Counted from the stretch's first letter, positions 1-11,924 are shown. The stretch: DNA of 64,000 nucleotides from Lineus longissimus (GCF_910592395.1 NC_088308.1:27915501-27979500); one strand, 5' to 3'. The notes: generated by a model not told the origin, from the letters alone. A program made the numbers and translations.

Positions 1-234
1 ATAGGAATGAAACCGTCATTCGTATTGTCAACATAAGTTTTCATCCAGAGTATTCTTTGAAACATCGCAGCTATGTCGGATTATCCGCACCAAACTTCGC
101 CGGGAGGTCCAGGTCGATGCCAAATATGTCCATGAGGAGTTTAGTTTTACCATTTTTGTGCGATTAATTAAGGAATCAACAACTGGTTCAGTAGTGTAAA
201 CCCCGCAATGACCCCCATCCCACCCATTCCTTAC
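1..234 (-). other. Left edge: probable intron or last exon of the astacin gene
   Basis: The sushi exon ends with a donor at 234-229 in phase 1, so the gene continues leftward. On the minus strand an open frame runs from about 237 to a stop at 28 and could be reached from a weak 'accag' acceptor. Its translation resembles no domain I recognise and the pyrimidine tract is poor. I do not call it coding. Confidence 0.3.
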
Positions 235-3200
235 CAAGGCAAGCGGGAAGCCTCCCCGACCATTCCGCTGACTTGGTACAGTGGCGATAATGACTTCCGA
301 CCAGCGATGTTCTGATATCTTGGTAGTTATTCTTACAGGAATACTCTATCTTTGCCCTTCCAACGTCAATGTTGTCGGCCACGAGGATTCCTCCCGCGGG
401 AAGTGCAGGGTGGGCGCACTGCGTCTGATCTACAACGGATAATTAGTATATTATAACAAGATTGGAAAGTCAAAGCAGTTTTCGTCAGATTTGAAAATTC
501 AAATTCACCCAACTCTTTGAACATAGATGATCCCACGCATTGCAAATCAAAAATGGTCTCCGGCAAATATGTAAAGGTTCCATCGTGTTTCCAGGGGCTT
601 CGATTAATCCGATATGGGACATGTTTCATCGAAGCTCAGACTGATCACCGGGCAGAAAGAGGCGGCGGGATAAGACAGTCAAATGTCAGACAGATAAATC
701 TCGCTACCCAAACTGGGAACAAGCCGGGGACCCATAAAGAGGTAAACGTCGCAGAGATATACGGTCGCCATCAAAATACTGTCTTTAAACAAAGCCAGAC
801 GAAACAACTTTCATCTGGATCGATAGGCCTGATCAACCGGTATTGGGGAAAACAACCGAAAACGTATCCTGGTAACAGGGTTTCTCACACGCACAGAGTA
901 GGCCCTATTACAGATGAGGGCAGTCATGGCATGATCTGGCGCACTGGTCAACTTACTGCAATGGTAAACCGTGTTAATCTTCCTAACATCGAGCGCTGAG
1001 AGATCATCAATGTACCCGATGAAGGCGACAGGCTTCTTGGCAATGATGGTGGTACGACCATTTCCAAACATCGTGGAACGATAGTGCATGATGGAATTGT
1101 AGTCATACGGTCCGGTTGCATTGAACTTCTCAGATGATAATTTGTTGAAATTATAACGTTTTCCTGAAGGAAAACATGAAATGCTTCACCCATTTCATTT
1201 CAGTGATCTTAAAGTACAGATGGCTTTAAGGTTATTTGTTTCTTCAATGTCGGCATCGGCAGCTGTGGGGTTCCAAAGGGGCGGAATGAGGACTTCCCTG
1301 ATGGTGATTTGAACGATGTTGGCACACGAAGGCTCGATATAAAAGCATGATAGTTTTAGCGGTCACCAAATAAGATTATGGCTAAGAACCAATGACCTCG
1401 ACCATCAATCCTATTGTCCGCATAGTATCCAATAAGACAATGTAGATATAAGAAATGATACTGTTGAATCAACGACCACGTCTGCTGGGATCCAATTAGT
1501 GAGGGTTCCATGGACTTTTGCAGCCAACCACGTGTTTCAAATTCGTTCATAGTCTCACGCCGCGCTGTCAACACTGTGGAAAATGACAGCCCCAACAGAG
1601 GATAGCCCTCAGTCGACCGAATTGTCCTGAGCAGCTTGGGGTCGTTTTTATAAAGGGTTTTATACGATCAACTGTAAAAAGATGCAAGTTAGCAGCAAAA
1701 AACGATACTTTAGCGCTGATCTCTTGACTTGGCTTCCTGTGTCGGTTTAAGAGCGTTCTCCCTTGAGACCTCGAGAAGCGAAAACCAATAGCAAAAAATA
1801 TCATCTACCAAACCATCGGGATAGAGACCAAGCACGGTAGCGGACTTAGCAGAATTAGATGGACACATCGATTTGGTGCTGATGCAATATCTTGTTAACC
1901 CATCTAAACCCATGAAACTCACATTTGCAGTGATGACTGAACGTTTTCCAACGGATGGTCAGGTCATTGTTAATAGGTTTCGACAATTTATTTTTGAGGG
2001 CAATTTTGTGTCCGCTCTTGGCAAGAAACGCTGATCTGAACGCTCAGTGGTAATCATAGTCGTACACATCTTGACCCCCAAGGTTTTTGTATCTTATCAA
2101 GATACCCCGGCTAGGTTTAAAGGGAGTGTAAGACCATGAGGTTCTGGATGAGTCGTACAATACCTGGCTGAATATTTCCCAAAACAATCTCGATAAATTC
2201 GTCCCTATCGGGCCTCTGGTGCTCGTGCATGAAGCCAAGCGCGTGCAGCACCTCGTGCACGATGTTGGTCGGCGAGGAACACGTGTTTCCAATGGTGATC
2301 GTCTGCCTGCCCCCTTGTCTTCCAAGGTCGCTGCTGCAACCACTGTCAGAGAAATTCAGGTGAGAGGATGTACATTATTAGACCTTCTAAACACGCCGGT
2401 TGTAAAAATCACCGTTACTTGTATATCTTTAATCTAATAACCGAGTTACCACTGTTAGGGGAATGACCACGCGTCGCGGTACGCTTGTGATGCTACATTT
2501 CTTCGATTTCGGTGATTTCCTTAAGTTGATTTGATGAGACTTCTGGGCTCGTTGTCTAATTACGATTACCCAATTCTGCAACACCGATGGGGGAATCTTG
2601 AAGCATTAAAAGAATGAGCCAATCACACAAAGCAATTACTTTGAGGAGAGTTTCTGTATTTGTGTTGTCGGGTAAGAGAGGTGAATGTGCTTACGATGAT
2701 ATGAGGAAGTGTATGTAGTCTGGCTCGCTCTTGCGGGCTGGGAAGGTGAGACATGTCCTCCTTGAGATTCGGTTGAGGGCGATAGTGATCTGGTTCAGAA
2801 ACGATTTAGCTGGGGGAAAAGAAAGACAACGGTTTTCAATAAACGCGATACGATAGTAGGAATAACGATATTGTACGTTTCAGACGAGGATTAGCACACA
2901 ATATTTCTTGAAATCAATAAAGCAAGAGTAGCAGTTATTAGAATGACTGCTGCAAAGATATTTCGTGTGTTTCACATGAGTTTTCTTGGTGGAAAAACAA
3001 CACCTGATGAAGTGAGACTGTTCTAACGGGATGATTTCGGTCTACCTCTGGGCGTAAAAAGAGTTCCAGACAATAGCTTAAAATCTCAATCAGCTATAGA
3101 TGAATTAGATTAGGAGAGGCTTGCACTAATTCCGCTTGGCTGTCTCGTCTCATTATCCAAGAAACACATCTAAGATATTGGGGTGTGTTTCATTGTGTCA

Positions 3201-4383
3201 TGGCACGTTACTTATAATATCCAATTTAGCCATGATTTTATTGCCTCTGGTTATTGCTGTGGATAACGTCAAAATGAAGTTTTTACATGTTGTCGGCAGT
3301 AACGAGGAAATAAGTGGAAATAAAGATAATGATAGGGATGTCAATTGTGATTGGGACTGTACCTGATGATCACGGAAATGTAATTATCACCACCTTAGAT
3401 TTGATTAAATGACCCCATTTTATCATTAAATAACGTATTCCGTGACAATCTTGACACGATGTCACTTGGCCAAACCTATTTATCAACATGTTCATTTCCG
3501 TCATCAATAATGGTAGCTGAAGTTCAATGTAAGATGCAAGGTGGAGTATCAATATGAAAAAAGTCGTCAATTGAAAGCTTTGATAACGGCCTCGGAGATA
3601 AAGTCGTAGTGGAGCAGAAAAGGCGCGACATATCTCCTTCCAATTAAAAATCGCAGTTGTTTCTGAGATAAAATGGAGGCCCGGGGGGACTAGAAAGATC
3701 TTGTCTGACCTCACAATCTCTTACCTAAGGCGACACAACGTCCCCAACCAATTATTTCTCCATGAAGCAAGAAAGGCTTGTCAGAGCCTTGATATTCTGA
3801 TATGAACATAACCAATGAAACCATACTCACACATGCCAGCCTGCACAGTATAAGGTATTTGCCACGTCTGCCAAATCTTCTCCTGATCTTTGATAACAAT
3901 CTGAAAGGGAGAGACCAGGCAGACACCTGGGTTCGAATGCAAGCATCTCACCAGAGTAAAGTCAACGACTCTATACTGGAAATCAGTTCCATCATTCAAT
4001 TCTTACAAACTACATGTATCATAATATCGAAATATATCAACAATAACGGTGCAAATCACTTGAAACCCTAACAGCTGATCGTGCAAAATACTCATCAAGT
4101 GCAAGCCGTTTTGTCTACTGGCAAGATTCCGCGGGGTTTTTGTTCCCGGGGTTTGAAGAAGTCTCACGAGTAGATTTAGACTGGGGAGGGGGGGGGGCAA
4201 TAGTGCCTCCTTGAGTGCGGAAGATGAAAGGACAACCCTGGGATTATAGAGGATGCGATGCTTGATCCTGGGCTGCGACAAACTATATCTTGTTTGAAAA
4301 GGGCAACTCACCGCTTGGGTCACGAACACAAGTTGAAGGAACAGAAGGCAGATGTATCCACCGTGCCCCATCTTTCTTCGCAT
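235..4383 (-). CDS. Secreted astacin-family (M12A) zinc metalloprotease with a C-terminal sushi domain, 3' end unresolved
   Basis: Six exons were read on the minus strand: 4383-4312, 3900-3831, 2809-2695, 2342-2164, 1163-957 and 429-235. All have GT/AG borders and every junction keeps frame. Exon 1 encodes a signal peptide ending ...LQLVFVTQA. The next exons give the start of the catalytic domain (WQIPY), the TCLTF...DYI segment and GCSSDLGRQGGRQ. Exon 4 carries the zinc site HEVLHALGFMHEHQRPDRD (His115, His119, His125; catalytic Glu116). Exon 5 carries the Met-turn SIMHY (Met171, Tyr173) and the domain end LSALDVRKIN. Exon 6 (residues 215-279) is a sushi/CCP repeat ending WSGRLPACL, followed by a GTAAGG donor, so at least one more exon lies in 1-234 or beyond the left edge. 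All astacin catalytic residues are present. Oddity: only about ten residues separate the signal peptide from the catalytic domain, with no visible propeptide. Family assignment is secure; substrate and complete C-terminus are unknown. Confidence 0.9.
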
Positions 4384-6389
4384 CGTGCTTGGCTATAGAA
4401 CTTTACTTTCAAATGCTCTGGTCGGTTGGCTCGAATCTGGTCGACTTGATGGATTTGATCATCCAACTGGCCCGTTTATTTACATCTTTTCATGTCCATA
4501 TTGACAGTTGCATGATGTTTAATCATGTTGCGATTTGTTGACAAGCCTATTAGTGTCATACAATGAGTAGGACTATGCCACTTCCGATTAAAGGTTACAA
4601 GGACTTTGGTTGTAACATAACCAAACGAAGAAACCCGGAGGACCTATATACATCTTGGTGACAACCGTCACTCAATTTTAAGGAGGTAAAACTTGAGGAT
4701 TGCTCAGCTTGAACCCAAGACGCCGAGCGTCTGCAATCTTAAACTGATCAGCGACATCTTTCTCGAAGCTGTATCTCTCATCACATGTTACGTTCTCGTT
4801 GGGTCAATTGGCATTATTTGCCAATGTTTGTTCAGCAGATTCTGTGGAGATGTGAATTGCTGTTGAATGAAGCTAATAGAACACGTTATTTGAGGACAAG
4901 TGATGGGCAAATTGGCGGTTAGCAAACATAGATATTGGCATTTGTATAATTCATGTCAAACAATGCCTGTTGACAGTAGGAAGCGCTTTTCTAAGTGACG
5001 AGACAGTTGCAGTCGAATGCCCTCATCATGATACCATCATAACTACAGGTCTATTATGATGACTATGGATAATGGCCAACTTATGAATTACGATTTTCAT
5101 CTGTTGTTATCGTCATGTCCCCAAAACAACTGCTGTATGACTGTCGTTCACACATCGGTGTTGTTTGCCTGGCGAGATACATTGACCCACCCATGTCCTC
5201 ACATTGATCACACTCTCCCTGGTGTATATGACACTCAAACTACACTGCACTGTGTCTACATATATACATTTTTGTCCTTTGTTTTCATCGTTCCCCAGAA
5301 TAAAGTTGTTCCCATTTATCAAATCAGTGAAAGGACAGGTCGGCCCAATCAAGGATGAGTCTTTCAGTGGTAGTCGTGTCCTGATCGACACGTACTCTGA
5401 CCATCAAGGTAAGTGATGCGTGCCAGAGATTTGTTTTGATTCAAGGATGAAGACGACCCATTGCTCGATCAGACACGGATAGGAGGGAAGCGTAATTCGA
5501 CGGGCAGAGTGTAATCCGAGGACGGTACAAAAGTATTCTTCAGTCTCTGCCTCCACCGGATGGCGCAGTGGTATACTTTGTACATTGATGAACTATGCGT
5601 GCATTACTTTGTCAGGTGCTTCTCCCTGATGGCGCAGTAGTGAACTATGGCATCCAGTTTTTGCCACTCCTGATGGCACTATGATGAACTATGTGCTCAT
5701 CTTCAACCGCCTTTCCCATGATGGCGGCGAGGTTCTAGTTTTGCTTCAAGCTAATATTGTCGGCGTCGTAATTTAATCCGACCAGTGAGCCGTTTCATTG
5801 AACTATTTGACATGTTTTATTGGATTATTATTCAATATTGATTTTAGAGGCAATAAGTGATAAATGAACGGCCGTCTGACAGTGATTCCGACTAAACGGA
5901 TCAGTCAGAGGAAATTGATAGTGCATGGGTTCCAATGAAACTACCAGGCAACGCGTTTTTCTTGCATTTAATCAGCTTCCCTCCATATGGAATCTATATC
6001 CAGATCAAGGACTGGTTTTAGGCGTTTATCTATTGATGACTCCGAATTATTGATCCGTTCGATTTTGTGGCTATCTCCCTTGTATTCCATGTGACACCAT
6101 CGGTGGAGCCAAAATGAAATCGGTAAATCACGGTGATTGGAGATATTTGGAAAGAGCACAAGAGCACTTTTTTGTTCGCCATGGTGAGCACGTCAAACTC
6201 ATCCTCTTAGCCTTTGTATGCTGTTATACTAGGCAGGTTTCGCCAGTGAGCTACGAACCACGATGTTCAAATTATAATAATTTTGTCGAACTATACCAGC
6301 GAACAGCCTTCTTTCGCGCGGCGGCTGCGGTGTTCGCCATGACCATCTTATCTGATTGCCATTGGATTTTTGTCGTTTCAGAAATCGCT
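4384..6389. other. Intergenic region with no supported gene
   Basis: Lies between the 5' end of the astacin gene and the start codon of the next plus-strand gene. I see no coding exon. The right part probably holds the promoter and untranslated leader of the 6390 gene, because a good acceptor (tgtcgtttcag, ending at 6381) sits nine bases before its ATG. A degenerate short repeat built on 'gatggcgcagt' and 'gatgaactatg' occupies about 5561-5735. Confidence 0.5.
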
Positions 6390-7565
6390 ATGTCTGGTCC
6401 AAACATCGACCTCGCCTCTCATAGTGAAAGAATGTTGAAAGTACACCGGAAAAATCAAGTCTACGCATGCGCCCTGAAGCGACAGCTGGACAACTACGAC
6501 ACTGAGCTGCGGCGAAGTCTCGGCAAGATCCAGCAGGAAATTCATGACATTTACTTCAATGAACAGCAGCCGCGATTGAAGGAAATGTACAGGAATTCAG
6601 GCGGCAGGCCAGTCGATGTCAATCACGAAGACGAAATTGTTGAGCTAAAGCAGTCAGGGGGCAATAACTTGAGACTCCCGAAACTTGAACAGTTTAAATA
6701 TCTACGAACTGTCTCCAATCAACAGTTGACCCATCGTTCTGCGCGGGAGAAATTGAAGAAGAAAAGCAGACTGGAGACGGATAAACAAGTTGTGAAACAA
6801 CACAATAGTCTAACAAATCGCTCTATCGTGCGGGAACGTTGTCGTCTGTGCATTGATTCTACGCAAGATGACGACCTGTTTGATTTGGAAAGCAGTGACG
6901 CTGGCGATGAGACAAATAGTCGTCTGTTTCTCCCACCTATCGATGCCGCGACTGGCAATGACGAAATGTTCTGTGATTATTACCGGCTAGACACTGATGA
7001 ACCTTCACTGAGTCGGCCATCAACACCTTCGCCGGAGCGTTCGCCATTACCAGCACAAGAAGACGCATCGATGGTGCCACTGAATGAGGATAGGGCTGGC
7101 GGTAGCATCGATCGCACTGATGTGGAGGACGAAAAACCGGATCTCTTTTCCCACTTTATGAGAAACAAAATCATCAATGAAGGTATCGACGTTTTAGCAG
7201 CGGATGAGGAGGACAAAGATGGCCGCCATTCTGTACCTCTGATAAAAGATCTCGGAAAATCCCGTCTATTCACAGATCCTTCCAAGTTCATCAAGCGCCG
7301 TGGCCCAAAAAAACGTGCTGTGACTAAATACCAAGACATACAGAGTAAAATGACATTCACTGAACTGATACATTCTCTGAAAGATCCGAGTAAGCGCGCT
7401 GCAGCTTCTCGATCGGAAGTGGCAGATGAACCGGAACCAGAACCGGAACCAGAAGTCAGCGATGATTCTAAGCAGACGAAGGTAGAAGTATCGGAAGGGA
7501 CAGCATTGGTCAGAAAGAGAAAGAAAACGAAAAAAGTTAGTAAGAAAAGTGGGAAACAGAAATAG
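6390..7565 (+). CDS. Conserved-looking single-exon protein of unknown function, 391 aa
   Basis: I do not recognise this protein. The open frame extends upstream to 6114, but I choose the ATG at 6390 because a consensus acceptor (tttcag) ends at 6381 and the upstream translation looks random. From this start the protein begins MSGPNIDLASHSERM and has a charged, probably helical or coiled-coil segment over residues 10-70. A middle region rich in Asp, Glu, Ser and Pro follows (STPSPERSPLP), then a moderately conserved-looking block (KPDLFSHFMRNKIINEGI; FTDPSKFIKRRGPKKR). An EP dipeptide run precedes a strongly basic tail (RKRKKTKKVSKKSGKQK) that could be a nuclear or nucleolar signal. No signal peptide or membrane segment is visible. 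An AATAAA lies 230 bases after the stop. Low hydrophobicity and the basic tail suggest a nuclear or cytoskeletal protein, but that is inference. Confidence 0.75.
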   Translation: MSGPNIDLASHSERMLKVHRKNQVYACALKRQLDNYDTELRRSLGKIQQEIHDIYFNEQQPRLKEMYRNSGGRPVDVNHEDEIVELKQSGGNNLRLPKLEQFKYLRTVSNQQLTHRSAREKLKKKSRLETDKQVVKQHNSLTNRSIVRERCRLCIDSTQDDDLFDLESSDAGDETNSRLFLPPIDAATGNDEMFCDYYRLDTDEPSLSRPSTPSPERSPLPAQEDASMVPLNEDRAGGSIDRTDVEDEKPDLFSHFMRNKIINEGIDVLAADEEDKDGRHSVPLIKDLGKSRLFTDPSKFIKRRGPKKRAVTKYQDIQSKMTFTELIHSLKDPSKRAAASRSEVADEPEPEPEPEVSDDSKQTKVEVSEGTALVRKRKKTKKVSKKSGKQK

Positions 7566-7797
7566 CTCCAATCAAATGAATAGACAGCGACCTTGAAATT
7601 ACTGTTCGACAAAGGTTTCTTGTCAAGGAAGAGCCTACACCCGGACGCAGGGGGTATCATCCTCGTCCCCTGGCGAGGAGGACTGCATCAGGATCTTAGG
7701 GAGAGCCCGACATGATATCATGATATACACAGTGGACTGTCAATATCACGGCATCTATGCTTAACTGAATGAAATCTAGCAAAGTAATTCAAAATGC

Positions 7798-7803
7798 AAT
7801 AAA
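7798..7803 (+). promoter_or_regulatory. Polyadenylation signal AATAAA of the 6390-7565 gene
   Basis: Canonical hexamer 232 bases after the TAG stop, in an A/T-rich stretch, with a GT-rich segment downstream (aagtgtccagagttgtt). It is the first such signal after the gene. Confidence 0.6.
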
Positions 7804-9089
7804 AATTCGAATAATTTCAAGTGTCCAGAGTTGTTACAAAGACGATCCATGATCCAGTCCATTCGACATGTTCGATCTGTTCGCCCCAGCGAGACGATGT
7901 CTGGAACCGTCCTCGGGTGCTTCGTTAGAGGGATGTCCGTCCTACTCAGACAAGGTAAAGTGGTACGATAGCCCTACAGAGTAGAAAACAGCTGGGGGCT
8001 GGTATGCACACAGAAGCTATAATTGTATCGTGGCTATAAATGTGCCACCTTCCCTTATGCAAGACCTTCTTTAACCCTGCAATGAATATTTGGTAGTCAC
8101 ACAATATGTAGACGTCCCTTCCTTCATTTCTCAAGAAGCATGGCACTTTTGGCCATCCATCATATCATCAAGACAAACCTACTTTGTGCAGACGACAGTT
8201 ATGGTTAGCAATGACCAGTTGACATGTTGGTGACCCTTCCGTCGCTTGTTGACAAGCTCATAGACCTACATGGTTGTATTTGTCCTGTGCTGGCTGGTTT
8301 CCAAGCCGATACTTTGTGGAGGAATGTTAAACGATAAAATTGCACCTGGGTAACTACTTCTTGAGTTTATACTTCGTTTAAAAACAACTGTCTTCCCGGC
8401 ACGGTATTTCAAGTCATCCTATTTACCTGCTGGTGAGGCCATGCGTGTGGTGGTATATAGTGTCGGACCCTTGAGCGAGAGGTCGTGGTTTCGATGGTGA
8501 CATGTCCATGGAGTTGTCACGTTGATACCAAGAAACCAGGAGCTAGAAATGATGAAGTGTGACTTTTGCAAGACGTTTTGGGTCGCCCTATATTAATGTA
8601 CAGTGGAACCCCGGTTTGCGACCACATATTTTTTTCACTTGTTTTTTTCTACTTTTTTTCTTTTCTGTATGTGTATAATGCGGCTAAGACAACGATCCGG
8701 TGGTTCTCCAAGAATAAAGGAACCATGGTGGCTTCTCTACCACCTTCTAGACCACCTACCGTAGATGGCCAATCGGACAGCACGTGCAGCGACGACATTT
8801 TCGGAACAGAATATAATGATAAACTTAAATTGAGATTTCTTTTGTCACCATTTTGAGACGTCTGGGCAGATTTAAACTCGTGAGGGTCAGAAGAAGAATA
8901 GAGAGCAGACGAGAAGTATAATTATAAACTGGGCTCTCATGTTCTTGGTCTAGGTTTCTGGCTGAGTTGACTCTCTCAGGGACATTTTGAAATCTGGAAA
9001 AACAGACTCATTTTGTTCACGTTGTTAACGGTAGATATTGTAGAGCCGAGGTGCTGGATAGTGCTGATGATCCCTTGTTGTTGGTGAAG
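7804..9089. other. Intergenic region upstream of the first opsin, no supported gene
   Basis: Open frames here are short and without family resemblance. A 'cagtggaaccccggtt' string at about 8602 resembles the end of a pogo/Tigger-type transposon, but no matching second end is visible. The right end should contain the promoter of the opsin that starts at 9090. Confidence 0.4.
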
Positions 9090-11177
9090 ATGAGCGAAGG
9101 ATCTTTCGAGTCGGAGGTATTCACCTCAAATCCGGAGACAACCTTGGATGGGGTACTCTACCTTGTCATAGGCAAGTATCACATATGTTACACATTTCGA
9201 CAGATAGATCAGACACATCAACCATATGATTAGTTCATTGGCTATTGACCATGACCAATCTTCGACGGATTTCTAAGAGAAAAAATCCACACGGCGAATG
9301 TTAGGCAAGAAGCTAATATGTATCAATATGATGGGCCTGCCAATATCTAAAGATATGTTTCAGATGTCAGTGGGGGAAGGGGACTCATTGAAATGCCTTC
9401 TTTACCCTCCCGACCCTCTCCCTTCCAGGGTCCCTCGGTGTTGTCGGTCACTTAGCAACACTGTTGACCTTCATGAAGGGCAACATCCTCCATTCACCCA
9501 AACATGTCCTCCATCTCCACTTCAACTTGGCTAATATTGGTGTCATTATCCTCTTTGCTCTTCCTGGCATGTCACTCATCAATGGAAGGTAAGTCAACGC
9601 CAACAAGAACGGGTTTTGGCAAATCACTCTCACTCAGTGTCACTCTCACCGCCTGACAACCGCACTGCTGCCAAGTGTGCTTCGGGCTTACTGGACAATG
9701 TAACTCTCAACTTTGTCTCCTTGGCTCACTTTTGCCTCAATGCAATGTTCGCTTCTCCTTCGGTCCCATCCTTCCTTTGAGTAGTTAGGAGAAGTAGAGT
9801 CGCAATCTAAATTGAAAACTACTGCGAACTCAGTCATGCACCGTTGCGTCTCTCACGATTGCAGCTCATGCAATTTGTCGCGGCGGCTACCCAATTTGCA
9901 GAACTGATGAAATCTCTGTCCCTTCCTTTGCCAGATGGATGTTTGGAGACGACGCATGTAACTTGTACGGCTTTGTGACATTTTTCTCGGGACTGTCCGC
10001 CATTGGCTTCATTGCTGCGCTGGCCTTGGAAAGATACTTGGTCAACTGCTGGACTGATTTATGTAAGTATCCGATAAGATTAAACGACTGAGTAGTCCAG
10101 CGCGGGCGTTCCCCATTTGTACGGACCTCCTTCCTCATTGTGAGCTTGGGGTCGTACAATCATTCGTCCCTTTTGAAAAAAAATAATCCGACCAAGAATT
10201 AATTACGACAACTTATTCTTGCTGAGCGTTTTGTGCAAGTACAGCGTTTCATTAGTGTTTCGGTTGCTTAGCCACTGGTCCCTCTCTCCCTTGGATGAAC
10301 ACTTCTATCCATTTCCAGATTGCCGCCTATCGGCCGGACACATCCATCTGCTGGCCCTACTCATCTGGGCGCAGGGACTCTTCTGGGCGGCCATGCCAGC
10401 CACGCGGTCGTGGAGCAGGTAGGGAGATCCCTTTTAAAAAACGTCATTGCGAGTGAATATCGATTCGGGTGTGTTTTGGTTTTTAGTTCCTCTTTCTACC
10501 CTCAGCATTCTATATTTGCATCTTCATTTCCCGAAGCTTCTCTTTCTTCACAGATACGCCTATGAGCCGGGTCGCATGACGTGTAACCTGGACTGGACGT
10601 CAGCGGACGACAGCCATGCCTCCTTCATCAGGACCATTACCGTCATCTGCTTCATCGTACCTTTCACCTCTGTCGCCTTCTGTCTCGCTCTGGCAAACAT
10701 GGCAGTCGACAAGAAAGAGGCGGAGGAAGAGAAGGGAGACTGCATGACGGAAAGACAACTTTTGAAGGTAATTTCGCCCGGAACGACGACACTAACTTGC
10801 GACAACTATAACTGTTCGGAGATCCTTACTTGACTGGCGAAAAGCGGTGTGATTGCATACCTTTTTATAAAAAAGTTGTATTCTGGGCGTTTTGGACAAA
10901 AACCAATATCAAAGCATTCTTTTTGTCTGCGGTTTTTCAGATAACTGGGTTCACCGTAGTGATGGCCTTGCTGACGTGGACACCGTGCGCTTCCAACTGC
11001 CTCTACTCTGCAGTGGTGGGCGGCGACAAGAATCCGTCCTTCATCAGGGTGGCTGTCCCTGCGCTAGCCGCCAAGGCTGGTACCTCCCTCGTCTCTCTCA
11101 TCTACCCCTCACTCAGTCCACAGTTCCGTTACGGCCTGACTAGGATGCTCGTTGGCACAGACAAGAAAGAACTGTAG
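9090..11177 (+). CDS. RGR/retinochrome-type opsin, first of a tandem pair, 306 aa
   Basis: Six exons: 9090-9171, 9429-9588, 9935-10062, 10319-10418, 10554-10767 and 10941-11177 (921 bases, 306 codons plus stop). They encode a seven-helix receptor. TM3 has the disulfide Cys and an invertebrate-type Tyr at the 113 position (ACNLYGF), then ERY in place of DRY. TM4 reads WAQGLFWAAMP. Loop 2 (YEPGRMTCNLDW) keeps the Glu six residues before the disulfide Cys. TM7 contains the retinal-binding Lys (VPALAAKAG). The NPxxY motif is replaced by VSLIY. Similarity to vertebrate RGR in TM3, loop 2 and TM7 (PAL.AK without NPxxY) suggests the photoisomerase/RGR-retinochrome group, which binds all-trans retinal; subgroup is less certain than opsin identity. 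The first intron has a GC donor (ATAG/GCAAGT). A polyadenylation signal follows at 11410. Confidence 0.88.
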
Positions 11178-11409
11178 AGATTTGCACAGAGCGAAGAAGA
11201 CAAAACCGACGACAATATATATTCCTTGCGTTGACGATGGCATATACACGTACATGTACTACTAGCGACTTTGCCTATGGGCAAGACGACTCCTGACTAT
11301 ATGAGATTACAGCATTGAACTGATGTTCTACTTTTTGTACTTGACAATTAACATTTTATTCGTAGTGCTGCCACTTAATTCTGCGCTGCTGTAATATCAC
11401 ATTATAAAA

Positions 11410-11415
11410 AATAAA
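11410..11415 (+). promoter_or_regulatory. Polyadenylation signal AATAAA of opsin 1
   Basis: AATAAA 233 bases after the opsin-1 stop, followed by a T-rich stretch (cagtatttttctttcct). It separates the two opsin transcription units. Confidence 0.6.
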
Positions 11416-11800
11416 GTTAGATTTCAAAATCGTTTTGTAACTTCAGTATTTTTCTTTCCTTCTTTCATTGGCAGCGTGTGGTCGTCCTATTGCAAGCCAC
11501 GAGTCCGTAACATATGAACATGATCATCAGTAGGCCGAAATCCACTGCAGCCGCTCAGAAACATGTAATGCTGCTGACTGCGATATCCTGACTGCCGCGA
11601 GAATATCACATCTAATGAGACTATCCGCCATTTAAATATTGCGAAAGACAGCGACGAGACGAATATTACTTCATACCGAGGCGTGCGACATGGTGACCTT
11701 GGCAACACCGCATAGAAATATCGCATGTTGAATAATGTGTCAGGGAAAGTGTGACGAGTGTGATAATTGAGTGTCTTGTCTCAACATCCGGAATGAAGGT

Positions 11801-11812
11801 GTATATATTAAT
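11801..11812 (+). promoter_or_regulatory. Candidate TATA box of opsin 2
   Basis: The string gtatatattaat lies about 115 bases before the opsin-2 ATG. A start 25-30 bases downstream would fall near 'gatcagtcacag' (11828-11839) and give a leader of about 90 bases. This rests on position and sequence only. Confidence 0.4.
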
Positions 11813-11924
11813 GACCCCCTTGGCGTCGATCAGTCACAGATCGCCGCTTAGTTGTGCTCGAACAGCTGACAATCGATCGGAGTAGCATACATCACACTGG
11901 AAGCGCAGCGTTTAAGGACTCAAG

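Noticed and set aside
517-999. 160-codon plus-strand open frame
   Set aside because: It overlaps the astacin exon at 957-1163 and introns on the opposite strand, has random-looking composition and no domain.
4003-4311. Continuation of the astacin first-exon frame past its donor
   Set aside because: A GTGAGT donor at 4311 joins cleanly to the next exon in phase 0. The continued frame is low-complexity (for example a Pro run) and lacks propeptide features.
6114-6389. Upstream in-frame extension of the 6390 gene (92 extra codons)
   Set aside because: A consensus splice acceptor ends at 6381 and the upstream translation has random-looking composition, so it is more likely intron or leader.
8602-8625. 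cagtggaaccccggtttgcg, similar to a pogo/Tigger transposon end
   Set aside because: No inverted partner end, target duplication or transposase remnant is visible within the surrounding few kilobases.
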